This document shows, one piece after another, positions 1-8,705 of a DNA stretch of 64,000 bases (the first letter of the stretch is position 1; the number at the start of each line of letters is the position of its first letter). The stretch lies in assembly GCF_000384395.1 (NCBI RefSeq), contig NZ_ARWE01000001.1:1178001-1242000 (forward strand), in the 5' to 3' direction. Made by a program: the position numbers and the translations under genes. Source of the stretch: Geopsychrobacter electrodiphilus DSM 16401 (GTDB lineage Bacteria > Desulfobacterota > Desulfuromonadia > Desulfuromonadales > Geopsychrobacteraceae). The notes under the pieces are model-generated. The model was not told the origin of the DNA. It saw nothing but the letters and a program-made list of their open reading frames with translations, and ran no database searches.

Positions 1-1
1 T

Positions 2-1945
2 GGCAGCGGCGACGCCGTAGGTGTGATCTGGCTGGCCAGTCAAGATCCAGTCATACCCGGTGGGCGCTTTCTGGTAAGTCGCAGTGAGCGCTGGGCGCTG
101 CTGAAAGAGCTGGTCGATAAGTGCGGCGCCAAGCTGCGTGTCTCGACAGATGGCCTCAACTTTGAGGTCTATGACCACCCAAGTATGTCACTCAGCGAGT
201 CTGTGACCCGCACCTATATTGATGCGCAGAGCCTTAACTATCAGCTGTTGAGGGTTAAACAACCAGGCAATGCCGTCCGGGTGCAAGGTGAGCAGGCTAA
301 CTACACGCGGCCCCAACTGCCGGTTATTTTGTGCGGTGTTTATCCGACAAGCATTACCGCCGATGGCGTCAGCACCGCAGTAGCTATAGCTAAAGTTTAT
401 GATTCTAACGGCGCTCTGGTGCAACAGCGGGCAATAGTCGAAGAGGCGATCACAGCCGGAAGTTACACCGAAATACCCGTCTCCGGTTGTTATGCGGTGC
501 AGGCTGTCTGGATAAACACCGGCACCACCGCAAGCCCAACCAAGGGATCGCGGATTGATTGGTCGGCTTTTAATTCAAGCAGCATCACCGTCCCGGATAA
601 CGGCACCCAACTGTTTATCGTCAGTTATACCCAGGCAGAGGAGGTCAGTTTTACGCTCACCGACCAGGCCGATGAAATCCTGGGCGAAGCGCAAAGCACC
701 ACGGGAGCGCTGGCCGTATCGACCAGCGCCGCTCTCGGCCGGGTGATCGGCGTTTATCGCAGCACCGACAGCAACCGCAGCGGCGTGAATTATTACACCG
801 GCGGTTCAGCTACGCCCAATACAACAAGTATCACCTTGGGGATCACTCCGGGACCAATCGGCACGGCCGTGATAATCGACTATGAAACCTATAACGGCAG
901 CCCCCTGTCAGCCAGCATCAGCCCGGCTTCTGTGCTGTGCGATGCTAACGGCATGGCACAAGCCACGATAGGCAGCGGAACTACAGTTGGTACGGCCAAG
1001 ATAATCGCGCGAGCCTTAAGTCAGGAGGGTAGCACCTGGTTATCATTGCTTGGTTCTGCCGTGGCCAGCATCGACCTTGCAAGTGACAAGGCGCAAATCC
1101 TTGTTGGCAGCAGTATTGTGGGGCAAACGCAGGTTGCAGAAACAAACCTGGTGGTGCACTCAGATACCTATGCAGACGGCACAATCGGGTTTGATGGCTA
1201 TGTCGTGGTAGCAAACGCGGTCGCGGGGAGTGTCGCCATTTCCAGTATCCTCACGGTTAAATATATTACGCGCAAGGTTGTCAGCGGTGAAAATCGGGTT
1301 TACCTGCGGGTCACTGGAGCTGGCCAGTATTTCACTTTCGGCTCAACCACAATTGATATCAATTACAACACGACCGCCGATATCAGCAACGATGCCGGCA
1401 CCGCAACGATAACCGCCACCGTCACGCAGGCCGACTTAAGCCCTGTCTCTGATGGCACCCCGGTCGTATTTAGTTTTTATGGGCAGTCCAATGGCCGCTT
1501 GTCCAGCACCCGCTCTTATACCAGCGGCGGAGTGGCCACTACTGTGCTCACCGCCGGGGCATCTATCGGCCGCGCCCGCATCTCTGCCGTCTGTGGCAGC
1601 CAACGCGCCGATATTAGTATTGAGGTCGTGCGGGTTATTACTGATGACAGCGCCATTGGAACGGTCAGCTACCCAGCGGGTGCCAACCCTCCGGGCGGCA
1701 CTACAGATGCCGTCGCCGATAGTGGAACCGATGGCGATATCAGCGGCAAGCGGCGCCTGATTTGCGACAATCAACCCCACGCCGGGGTCTGGGTCTCATT
1801 ATGTAACGGCCAGATTAACCGGCAGACCGATAGCAGTGGATATTTTACGTTTGACTGCGGCGTCATCGGCACCAACAACGGCACCGCAACGATTGATGGT
1901 GAGGTTTATCCGTTCAGCTGGACCATTACTGCGCCGGCGGTTTAA
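2..1945 (+). CDS. Prophage tail/adhesin-like protein with Ig-like domain (5' truncated)
   Basis: The reading frame is open back to base 2, so the true start lies outside the window; the GTG at 23 is only the first internal start codon. About 647 codons are visible. The N-terminal part looks like a phage tail or hub protein but I cannot name its family. Around codons 455-540 there is a Big_1-like bacterial immunoglobulin fold, with the pattern TATVTQADLSPVSDGTPVVF followed by a glycine-rich strand and a GVATTVLTAG segment, as in invasins and phage tail proteins. Composition is rich in Thr, Ser, Ala and Gly, as expected for extracellular beta-structure. It is followed directly, without a gap, by further phage-like genes on the same strand. 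Inferred role: virion surface or receptor contact. Confidence 0.7.
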   Translation, partial: GSGDAVGVIWLASQDPVIPGGRFLVSRSERWALLKELVDKCGAKLRVSTDGLNFEVYDHPSMSLSESVTRTYIDAQSLNYQLLRVKQPGNAVRVQGEQANYTRPQLPVILCGVYPTSITADGVSTAVAIAKVYDSNGALVQQRAIVEEAITAGSYTEIPVSGCYAVQAVWINTGTTASPTKGSRIDWSAFNSSSITVPDNGTQLFIVSYTQAEEVSFTLTDQADEILGEAQSTTGALAVSTSAALGRVIGVYRSTDSNRSGVNYYTGGSATPNTTSITLGITPGPIGTAVIIDYETYNGSPLSASISPASVLCDANGMAQATIGSGTTVGTAKIIARALSQEGSTWLSLLGSAVASIDLASDKAQILVGSSIVGQTQVAETNLVVHSDTYADGTIGFDGYVVVANAVAGSVAISSILTVKYITRKVVSGENRVYLRVTGAGQYFTFGSTTIDINYNTTADISNDAGTATITATVTQADLSPVSDGTPVVFSFYGQSNGRLSSTRSYTSGGVATTVLTAGASIGRARISAVCGSQRADISIEVVRVITDDSAIGTVSYPAGANPPGGTTDAVADSGTDGDISGKRRLICDNQPHAGVWVSLCNGQINRQTDSSGYFTFDCGVIGTNNGTATIDGEVYPFSWTITAPAV

Positions 1946-2605
1946 ATGGATATCTTTCTCTGCACCAGTGAAAAAATATCGGCACCATCATCAGATATTT
2001 TGCTCTGTCCGCATGTTGCTGTCACCGGTGATATTGAGTTATGTGCCTCGCCTTGCGCGACTGCGCCAGCGCTGTTTTTGACTGGTTCAGATGCCCCCAG
2101 TGTCGGGGATATTTATAGCGCCAGCGGTGGTATCGCACCCTATACCTATAGCTACACCGGCGGAACGATCAACCCCACCACCGGTGAGATATTAACTGTT
2201 TTAAGCTGCGTTTATGGGGACAATACCAGGGCCTCAGCCATTGTTAGTGTTATGGATGATTGTGGCGTCAGTGCGGCAATCGTTGTCAGACAGCCTGGTG
2301 GTGGATGGGTCATGCGTGACTATCAAACCAACCCGGAGAGTGGTGGCACCTATAGTAATCACGTTTTTACCTTAGGCAAAGATCAATACAATATTACTTT
2401 TGGCCGCACAGAAGGATCAGAAGGATCGATTACCCCTTGCACGAGTTCATGGCCTGTCTTTATTTTCGATTGTGCGGCTGGGGTATGGCTGTCTGCTTAT
2501 TTTGGAGACTATTGGGGTGAGATGGGCATGACAGAGGCATGGTGCTCGCAAATCTATGTTCGTAACTTTGCTTGGTCGGAGTGGATATGTCCCCCTTTTT
2601 GGTAG
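1946..2605 (+). CDS. Hypothetical prophage structural protein (219 aa)
   Basis: The ATG lies immediately after the stop of the preceding Ig-like gene (no spacer), so the two are almost certainly translationally linked. The product is rich in Thr, Ser, Gly and Cys. It contains a segment resembling a putative-Ig repeat (SGGIAPYTYSYTGGTINPTT), common in phage and surface proteins. The C-terminal half is rich in aromatic residues (Trp and Tyr). There is no signal peptide or transmembrane helix. I do not recognise a specific family; placement among tail genes suggests a virion component. Confidence 0.6.
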   Translation: MDIFLCTSEKISAPSSDILLCPHVAVTGDIELCASPCATAPALFLTGSDAPSVGDIYSASGGIAPYTYSYTGGTINPTTGEILTVLSCVYGDNTRASAIVSVMDDCGVSAAIVVRQPGGGWVMRDYQTNPESGGTYSNHVFTLGKDQYNITFGRTEGSEGSITPCTSSWPVFIFDCAAGVWLSAYFGDYWGEMGMTEAWCSQIYVRNFAWSEWICPPFW

Positions 2606-2643
2606 ATGACAGTGAGTCCAATAACCTACGACTGGAAACGCCC

Positions 2644-2826
2644 ATGAGTGATAACCGCGAACCACGTATTGTGACCAGCTCCGGAAGTTCCCGCGGGCTG
2701 GGTGACAGCATCGCCAAGCTGACCAGCGCCCTCGGTATTAAGCCCTGCGGCGGCTGCAAAAAGCGTCAGGCGTACCTGAATAAGAAGATGCCCTACAAAA
2801 CAAGGATGATCGATGCTGATAGCTAA
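2644..2826 (+). CDS. Small cysteine-containing prophage protein (60 aa)
   Basis: This frame is open from 2572, and possible starts exist at 2572, 2587 and 2644. I chose 2644 because it gives a compact protein starting MSDNREP with a GGA-type ribosome site just upstream. The product has a glycine/serine-rich head, then GDSIAKLTSALGIKPCGGCKKRQ and a basic tail. Small proteins ending in this type of helix plus CxxC plus KRQ motif recur in phage structural modules, but their function is not known to me. The CxxC pair might bind a metal. Its end overlaps the start of the next gene by 14 bases. Confidence 0.55.
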   Translation: MSDNREPRIVTSSGSSRGLGDSIAKLTSALGIKPCGGCKKRQAYLNKKMPYKTRMIDADS

Positions 2827-3499
2827 CCAGTCACCCGCCGAAAATACCAGCGCCGTGCGCCGTGATTGGTCACTGACGGCCGATGTAACCGATGCCAGCG
2901 GCATCAGCAGCGTGGCCCTCCTGGTTAACGGGGTAAGCGTGACCCCAAGCACCACCAGCATCACAGATGGTAAGCGCGTTGAATATGCCCCACCAACCGC
3001 TAGCGGCTACGGCGACCGCATCACCATTGAGCTGACAGCCACCCCGGTCACTGGCGCGGCAGTCACATACACCTGGCGCTTTACCACGGCCACCGGCTTG
3101 ACCGCCGCAACCAGCTCACCGCCGCCGAACCTGGTGGTTGCTAAAGATATCAGCTTAACCGCTGCTGAAGCCGACGATCAGGTCGGCGGTGTGAATGTCA
3201 TCTGGTTGGCAGATATCACCCACCCGCTGATCGTCACCGAAGATCAGGCCCAACTGGTTGGCAGCGTCGCGGTTAATGACAACTGTTATCACAAGCATCG
3301 TCGCACCTTACTGGTTGACCGTTTAGATGTTAATGGCGACGCCAGCGCCGCGCTGCAAGAAGGTGATTTAGTCGCCATCACCATTGGCGCCCTGGGAGAA
3401 ACTGCACAAAAAGCCCAGGTGTTGGCGATACGACAAAGCATAACGCCACAAGATGGTGTGCAATACGAATTGCTGGTCGAATATTACGAGGCAGTTTAA
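2813..3499 (+). CDS. Prophage structural protein (228 aa)
   Basis: The ATG overlaps the end of the previous small gene by 14 bases, consistent with translational coupling. The N-terminal ~100 residues form a fibronectin/Ig-like pattern (VTDASGISSVALLVNGVSV, then TYTWRFTTATG), and the C-terminal half is a separate beta-rich domain ending at the stop that directly abuts the next ATG. No catalytic motif is visible. Context and composition indicate a virion or tail accessory protein; the family is not identified. Confidence 0.6.
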   Translation: MLIANQSPAENTSAVRRDWSLTADVTDASGISSVALLVNGVSVTPSTTSITDGKRVEYAPPTASGYGDRITIELTATPVTGAAVTYTWRFTTATGLTAATSSPPPNLVVAKDISLTAAEADDQVGGVNVIWLADITHPLIVTEDQAQLVGSVAVNDNCYHKHRRTLLVDRLDVNGDASAALQEGDLVAITIGALGETAQKAQVLAIRQSITPQDGVQYELLVEYYEAV

Positions 3500-3757
3500 A
3501 TGGCAGACACCCTGACAAAAATTAAAAAGAGCCTCAACATCGACCAGCGCAACCTGTTAGTCGCCACCGTCATCTCTGACCATGGAGCCACTTTAAGCTT
3601 GCGCAGCACTCGTGGAGAAGCCCTGATCGCCGGTAACCCTGGCGGAAGCTATCGGGTTGGAGATCGCGTCGAAGTCAGCACCAACGGCACCACATACACT
3701 GTCACTGGCCTGGCGCTGGTTGTTGAATTAGCCGGAGAGAAAGTTGTTTTAATTTAG
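3500..3757 (+). CDS. Small prophage protein, beta-barrel-like (85 aa)
   Basis: It starts at the base after the preceding stop codon. The pattern ATVISDHGATLSLRSTRGEALIAGNPGGSYRVGDRVEV resembles a small OB-like or tail-assembly beta-barrel, with alternating hydrophobic strands and Gly turns. No homologous family can be named from sequence alone. The close packing with genes on both sides places it in the same transcription unit. Confidence 0.55.
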   Translation: MADTLTKIKKSLNIDQRNLLVATVISDHGATLSLRSTRGEALIAGNPGGSYRVGDRVEVSTNGTTYTVTGLALVVELAGEKVVLI

Positions 3758-3846
3758 TGGAGCGGCACAGAAAACTTTTTAAATAACAAACCAGTTAACA
3801 TAAACCAGCCTCGAAACCAGAGGCCCTGACCCAAAGGAGCCACATC

Positions 3847-4119
3847 ATGGGCGATAAATTTGAAGGTGCAGTTTATGACCTCAACAGCATCCCGGCTAAC
3901 ATCCAGTCGATCACCCCAAGCGACACGGTAGATCTGCCCAACGTCACCCGCCGAATCTACATCGGCACCGGCGGAGATATCAAAGTCACCGCCAAGGAAA
4001 GCGGCACCGTAACCTACAAAAACATGCCAGCCGGATACATGGAAGGCGCCTTCACCCGCGTCTGGGCAACCCCCGACGGTGGCGGAACCCCAGCCGCTGA
4101 CCTGATCGCGGAGTGGTGA
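3847..4119 (+). CDS. Spike-base-like small virion protein (90 aa)
   Basis: A strong ribosome site (AAAGGAG) precedes the ATG by about 8 bases. The order of motifs, ITPSDTVDLPNVTRRIYIGTGGDIKV followed by a YKNMPAGYM turn and a final TRVWATPDGGGTPAADLIAEW, is like the small spike-base proteins of phages and gene transfer agents (RCAP_Rcc01079 type). That assignment is by eye. It precedes the large fibre-like gene by one base, which fits a baseplate spike or connector role. Confidence 0.55.
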   Translation: MGDKFEGAVYDLNSIPANIQSITPSDTVDLPNVTRRIYIGTGGDIKVTAKESGTVTYKNMPAGYMEGAFTRVWATPDGGGTPAADLIAEW

Positions 4120-4120
4120 G

Positions 4121-6340
4121 ATGATTGGCCTCGGGACCACCATATTTCACCGCGCCAGATCAGCCGCTACCAGCGTTATTTATTTTTTGCGCAACGTCCT
4201 CAATAGCACTGCCACGACTGGAGCAGACTCAACCTTCACCCGTGGTGGCTCCCCGGCAACTGTTCGCGCTTGGGATGCTACGACAGGGCTGAAGCTCGTC
4301 ACCTCTCAGGCTGATGAACCTGTCAGTGAGGGGATGCGGTATGACGCGGGCACTTGGCTCAACGATGACGGAGCAGGCAACGCCCTCCACCCCACCAACG
4401 CAGACGGTGCTTATCTCGACCTGCCTGCACGGATGAACAATGAAGCAATAGGCCCTGACGCGACCAAGAGACAGCTTGGCACTGCTGAACCGCATGACTA
4501 CTACTATGAGTCTGTGGCGATGGGGGAGGAAGTCATCACCCCTCTACTTGTCGCTGGAGTTGGGGCGACAATCTCAGAGACTGATGGAGTTACAACTCAA
4601 ACCAGAAATGGGTCATCAAGTTCAGCTTATGTAACGGGACTTCCTTTTGTTACCTCTGGTGCTAAATATCAGGTTTCAATCGATCTCATATCTATTAATG
4701 CACCAGCTACTGTGTCTGTCAGGGTTGGTGGCGTATTGACTCCGCTGACGGTAGGTATTAACACTTTTGAAGTAACAACCGTTTCCAGTGTCTATCTAAC
4801 CATTGAAATTCTCAATTACACCACAGGAACGGCAGTCTACCGTGATGTCTCACTCAAACTCATCCCCAACACCAGCCTCACTAGCCCCTTGCGCGACTCT
4901 CTGGGCAGGATGTACGAGGAGCGGGTGGTCAATGGGGGCTTTGATGTTGACTATGGGTGGGTGAAAAATGGCAACTGGGCCATCTCAGGTGGTAGTGCTT
5001 CCTGTACGTCTACGGGAGTGAATGAGGATATTTATCAGAGTATAGTTACCACGATAGGAAACACCTACACTGTTTCATGTGATGTGTCTGGTGTCGTTGG
5101 CGCACCACGGTTCTATGTCGATGCCTCTCATGAAGCTCTAGTAAATGGACCATACGAAAGGACTTTTACTGCAACTGCTACCTTTGCAACCATCCGTGTA
5201 CGAATGATTACGGGAGGTTATTCTGTCACCATCGACAACGTATCCGTCACAGAAGTCGATGCCCTCGGCAACCCGACCAACGTGCTGGATGGGGGGAGGC
5301 GGGTAGCGGCAAGTAACTACCTTCTGAACTCTGGCGCACCTATCACACAGACCACAGGAAGCCTTGCAATAGGCTGGTACACTCTCTGGGCTACAGGAAC
5401 AGGTACGGTTACGGTATCAGCAGGGACCGCTACTATAAGCACAACGGCTATGGGTGCTGTGACGGACGGAACGGATGGTAGCTATATCTGGTTTGAAGTC
5501 ACAGGCGCAGGAACAGTAACGGTCACAGTAGCAGGAACACTTGGCACGTTTGATCTGATCGGTGGAACCTACACACCAGCACAACAGCCTCATATTGTAA
5601 CAACTTCAGCCCCCGTAACCGAAGCGGCGAATGTCGCGTCATCCGTCGTGTGGCAATACGGAGGTCGCTACAACAACACCGGGAAGATGCCTTATCTGTT
5701 GCATGAGGGGGCGGCGACGAATCTCTTTCTTAATTCAGATGCACCAGTTACTCAGAACATCACGACTACTGCACAGGCTTACGTCCTCTCAATGACAGGA
5801 ACGGGAAGCATTACAGCGTCCGGTACAGGTTCAGGTGTAGCAACAGAGGGCAGTCCATTGACCTTCACAGCCACAGCAGGGACGTTGACACTTACGAAAA
5901 CTGGTACTGTTACAACCGCTGATTTCTGCGCCGAGACCGTACCAACAAGCCACATCCCCACAACTACAGCCCCGGTCACCCGCGCAGCAACGAGTCAGAC
6001 GTCTCCAATTGTCTTCAGTGCTGATCGTATCCAACTGCGTATCATGCCGTCAGGATTATCGGAAACCTTCCTGAGTGACGGTACAAACGCGCTGACCTAC
6101 ACAGGCACAGCTTTGCAATTCACGGATGGAACAAATATCCTGACGCATACAGTAACGCTTGCTGATGCTGATGTTGTCGGCATTGACTTCGCCCTCGGGA
6201 CGCTCTACCTCAACGGGACTCTGGTTGATACCAATGCCCTTGTCTCTCCAACGTGGGGGGCTTTGACGGATATTGGCAATATAACGGACCTGAAAGAGGA
6301 TGCTACTCTCGACCTTACCAGCATTGCATGGAGTAAATAA
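4121..6340 (+). CDS. Large tail fibre-like protein with repeated beta modules (739 aa)
   Basis: The start has a GGAG ribosome site. The N-terminal ~130 residues are typical of phage proteins that attach to the virion. Two carbohydrate-binding-like beta-sandwich segments follow (around residues 140-250 and 260-385), and then two diverged copies of a module beginning with a leucine-rich LNS-APVTQ motif (near residues 404 and 533), with strings such as TGTGTVTVSAG and TGTGSITASGTGSG. The final ~100 residues form another beta domain (LSDGTNALTYTG). This modular build is characteristic of receptor-binding fibres or decoration proteins. Host-range function is inferred. Confidence 0.65.
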   Translation: MIGLGTTIFHRARSAATSVIYFLRNVLNSTATTGADSTFTRGGSPATVRAWDATTGLKLVTSQADEPVSEGMRYDAGTWLNDDGAGNALHPTNADGAYLDLPARMNNEAIGPDATKRQLGTAEPHDYYYESVAMGEEVITPLLVAGVGATISETDGVTTQTRNGSSSSAYVTGLPFVTSGAKYQVSIDLISINAPATVSVRVGGVLTPLTVGINTFEVTTVSSVYLTIEILNYTTGTAVYRDVSLKLIPNTSLTSPLRDSLGRMYEERVVNGGFDVDYGWVKNGNWAISGGSASCTSTGVNEDIYQSIVTTIGNTYTVSCDVSGVVGAPRFYVDASHEALVNGPYERTFTATATFATIRVRMITGGYSVTIDNVSVTEVDALGNPTNVLDGGRRVAASNYLLNSGAPITQTTGSLAIGWYTLWATGTGTVTVSAGTATISTTAMGAVTDGTDGSYIWFEVTGAGTVTVTVAGTLGTFDLIGGTYTPAQQPHIVTTSAPVTEAANVASSVVWQYGGRYNNTGKMPYLLHEGAATNLFLNSDAPVTQNITTTAQAYVLSMTGTGSITASGTGSGVATEGSPLTFTATAGTLTLTKTGTVTTADFCAETVPTSHIPTTTAPVTRAATSQTSPIVFSADRIQLRIMPSGLSETFLSDGTNALTYTGTALQFTDGTNILTHTVTLADADVVGIDFALGTLYLNGTLVDTNALVSPTWGALTDIGNITDLKEDATLDLTSIAWSK

Positions 6341-6753
6341 TGGTAGATGCAATCTTAAAGCTCAAAGCACCCTTCGATGCTGACCCTCACGCAACGCTGG
6401 TTGCACTTGCCGAACTATCCCTTGCTATGTATGGGGAAGGGGGCAACCCAGATGCAAAGATCACGGAGGACTTCCTCGGCTTTGTCAATACACCCGTCTT
6501 CGGTGGCTACGTGACGATGAGGATTACAGAAGCCTACGCTATGGCTCTGGAGTACATTGAGGCGAACGGAGGGAATCCTATGGCTGAACTGATCAGAGTG
6601 GAATGGCCGACGACACTAGACACGAACGGTGATACGATCCCTGCGGTCTATGCTCCGATCACTTTCCCTGTTGAGCAGTTCGATATTGACGGCGTTTCAC
6701 TTGGGTTTATTCAACAGTCAATTGGCATCATTGGTGGGGGCGTGCATGGTTAA
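6340..6753 (+). CDS. Hypothetical prophage protein (137 aa)
   Basis: The start codon overlaps the fibre gene's stop by one base (TAATG) and is preceded by GGAG. The product is a soluble mixed alpha/beta protein with an acidic bias and no membrane segment. It might be a fibre chaperone or assembly protein because it follows the fibre gene directly, but I recognise no family. Its stop overlaps the next gene by 8 bases. Confidence 0.5.
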   Translation: MVDAILKLKAPFDADPHATLVALAELSLAMYGEGGNPDAKITEDFLGFVNTPVFGGYVTMRITEAYAMALEYIEANGGNPMAELIRVEWPTTLDTNGDTIPAVYAPITFPVEQFDIDGVSLGFIQQSIGIIGGGVHG

Positions 6754-6982
6754 GTTACCGACGATCCCAGCCGACAAACTCGGCCACTTCTTCTACTCCG
6801 CAATCCTCGGCGCAGGTTGTAACCTCTTTTTCGGTCCACTCGTTGCGCTCGTGGTTGTGGTAGCCGCCGCTATAGTAAAAGAGCTTTACGACAAGATCAG
6901 CAGCAAGGGAACGCCGGAAATATTGGACGCGCTGGCGGGGATTGCTGGTGGTCTGGTTGCGATCAGCGGGAGCTGGATTTAA
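6746..6982 (+). CDS. Small membrane protein of the prophage, holin- or lysis-accessory-like (78 aa)
   Basis: The frame is open further upstream, but the ATG at 6746 gives a product starting MVKLPTIPADKLGHFFYS, and a GGTGGGGG ribosome-site-like run precedes it. It has two hydrophobic segments (about residues 15-40 and 58-76) separated by a charged turn containing VKELYDKISSKGTPEILDA. Small phage membrane proteins with the DKLGHF start and KELYD/DA pattern are found near lysis genes. The role is inferred. It is the last recognisable prophage gene before the tRNA. Confidence 0.55.
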   Translation: MVKLPTIPADKLGHFFYSAILGAGCNLFFGPLVALVVVVAAAIVKELYDKISSKGTPEILDALAGIAGGLVAISGSWI

Positions 6983-7025
6983 CACAACAACTAAATGTAG
7001 TCAGATGTGGTCAGATTGAACTAAA

Positions 7026-7056
7026 AAAGGGTTAGCCAAAAAACGGCTAACCCTTT
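7026..7056 (-). terminator. Rho-independent terminator of the tRNA-Ala gene
   Basis: A perfect 12-bp stem (7026-7037 with 7045-7056) with a 7-base loop lies 8 bases past the 3' end of the tRNA. Read on the - strand it is followed by a T run (complement of 7023-7028). Confidence 0.8.
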
Positions 7057-7064
7057 GAAATGTT

Positions 7065-7140
<76 letters not shown>

Positions 7141-7154
7141 GAACAAGTGGAGCG

Positions 7155-7183
7155 TTTATAACAAAGGCCCTTGTGACTGTCAA
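7155..7183 (-). promoter_or_regulatory. Sigma-70 promoter of tRNA-Ala
   Basis: On the - strand, TTGACA (7183-7178), a 17-base spacer, and TATAAA (7160-7155) lie 15 bases before the mature tRNA 5' end. Both boxes are near-consensus. Confidence 0.8.
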
Positions 7184-7295
7184 CAGGAAAGATATGGGTT
7201 GGTTTAATATCGCGTGGCCAGTTCGGAACCCGCATGTTAGAATCAGGCTTGGTTCTATGAATTGAATATCTTCCTGCCGAGTAGGGATTTTTATC

Positions 7296-8705
7296 GTGAG
7301 CTCTCATCCGCAAAATTTACTCCGCAAGTTGCCCGGTGTCGATCGGGTTCTTGTTACCGTTCAGGGCCTGGTGCATGAAGACTGGCCTGCCCACCTTTTA
7401 ACCGCCGAGATCCAGCAACAGATCGCTGACTTGCGTGCGCAGTTATTAAGCGGCGCATTAGCAAAGGTGCCTGCGCTCGAAGTGATCGCCAGAGCGGTGA
7501 TTGTCGGCTTGAATAAATTTCGCCAGCCCTCGTTGCGTCGCGTCATTAACGCCAGCGGGATTCTGCTGCATACCAACCTGGGACGTGCCCCCTTGGCGGT
7601 CGCGGCGCTGGAACAAATTCAGCAGGTCGCCAGTGGTTACAGTAACCTGGAAATGGATCTGGTCAGTGGCCGTCGCGGGTCGCGACACACCCATGTCGAA
7701 GACCTGCTCTGTCGTCTGAGTGGGGCCGAGGCGGCGATGGTGGTTAACAATAATGCCGGGGCGGTGCTTCTGGCGTTGACCGCGCTGGCCAAAGGGAAAG
7801 AGGCCCTGGTTTCGCGCGGTGAGCTGGTCGAGATCGGTGGATCTTTTCGCATCCCCGATGTGATGGAGGCGGGGGGGGTGAAGTTGCATGAAGTCGGCAG
7901 CTCTAACCGGACCCATCTGCGCGACTATGAACAGACGCTCGGACCTGATACGGCGCTGCTGCTCAAGGTTCATACCAGCAACTATAAGGTTGTTGGTTTC
8001 ACCAGCAGCGTTACCGCCGCAGAGTTGGTGGCTCTGGCCGCCGCGACCGGTATCCCGTTGCTGGAAGATCTGGGCAGCGGATTGCTTAAGCCTTTGCCCA
8101 ACAGCAACCTGCCGTATGAGCCGACGATTGCCGAAGCGGTGGCCACCGGGGTTGACCTGCTGACCTGCAGTGGCGACAAGCTGCTGGGCGGACCGCAGGC
8201 GGGGCTGATTTTCGGCCGGCGGGAATGGGTCGACAAACTGCGCAAGCATCCCTTGGCCAGGGCACTGCGCATCGACAAGCTCTCCCTGGCAGCCCTTGAA
8301 GCGACCTTGCGTCTCTATTTGACCGGTGAGGAGAGCAAGATCCCGTTGATGGCCTATTTTGGTGTCGGCGTGCAGGAGCTGGAGGAACGGAGTCGACGCT
8401 TGATGCTGAAACTTGAACCCTTGAGCTTAAGTGTCGAGCTGATTGAGGATGCGGCGAGGGTCGGTGGTGGTGCGATGCCCGAAGCTGAATTAGCCGGTCC
8501 GGCGCTGGCATTGACCTCTGATGTTCTGTCTCTTGATCAGCTGGCCGCGGGGTTACGTGCCTCAACCCCGGCCCTGGTCTGCCGTCTCCACGAGGGGCGG
8601 TTGCTGCTTAATCTGCGCACGGTTGATCCGCTGGAGGAGTCGTTGATTGTTGATATCTTTAAAACCCTGCTGCTGCCTGATTCACCTGTCAAGCGGGGCG
8701 CATGA
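7296..8705 (+). CDS. selA: L-seryl-tRNA(Sec) selenium transferase
   Basis: SelA is a pyridoxal-phosphate enzyme that converts seryl-tRNA(Sec) to selenocysteinyl-tRNA(Sec) using selenophosphate. The 469-residue product has full length for the family. The N-terminal tRNA-binding helical region is followed by INASGILLHTNLGRAPL and the PLP-binding lysine in TCSGDKLLGGPQAG at residue 295, the same number as in the E. coli enzyme. A GTG start is used. The stop overlaps the selB start (ATGA), so translation is coupled. With selB and selD next to it, the whole selenocysteine pathway apart from tRNA(Sec) (selC) is here. Confidence 0.95.
   Translation: MSSHPQNLLRKLPGVDRVLVTVQGLVHEDWPAHLLTAEIQQQIADLRAQLLSGALAKVPALEVIARAVIVGLNKFRQPSLRRVINASGILLHTNLGRAPLAVAALEQIQQVASGYSNLEMDLVSGRRGSRHTHVEDLLCRLSGAEAAMVVNNNAGAVLLALTALAKGKEALVSRGELVEIGGSFRIPDVMEAGGVKLHEVGSSNRTHLRDYEQTLGPDTALLLKVHTSNYKVVGFTSSVTAAELVALAAATGIPLLEDLGSGLLKPLPNSNLPYEPTIAEAVATGVDLLTCSGDKLLGGPQAGLIFGRREWVDKLRKHPLARALRIDKLSLAALEATLRLYLTGEESKIPLMAYFGVGVQELEERSRRLMLKLEPLSLSVELIEDAARVGGGAMPEAELAGPALALTSDVLSLDQLAAGLRASTPALVCRLHEGRLLLNLRTVDPLEESLIVDIFKTLLLPDSPVKRGA

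Noticed and set aside
7458-8249. 263-codon antisense frame within selA
   Set aside because: Shadow of a confident gene, with no ribosome site.
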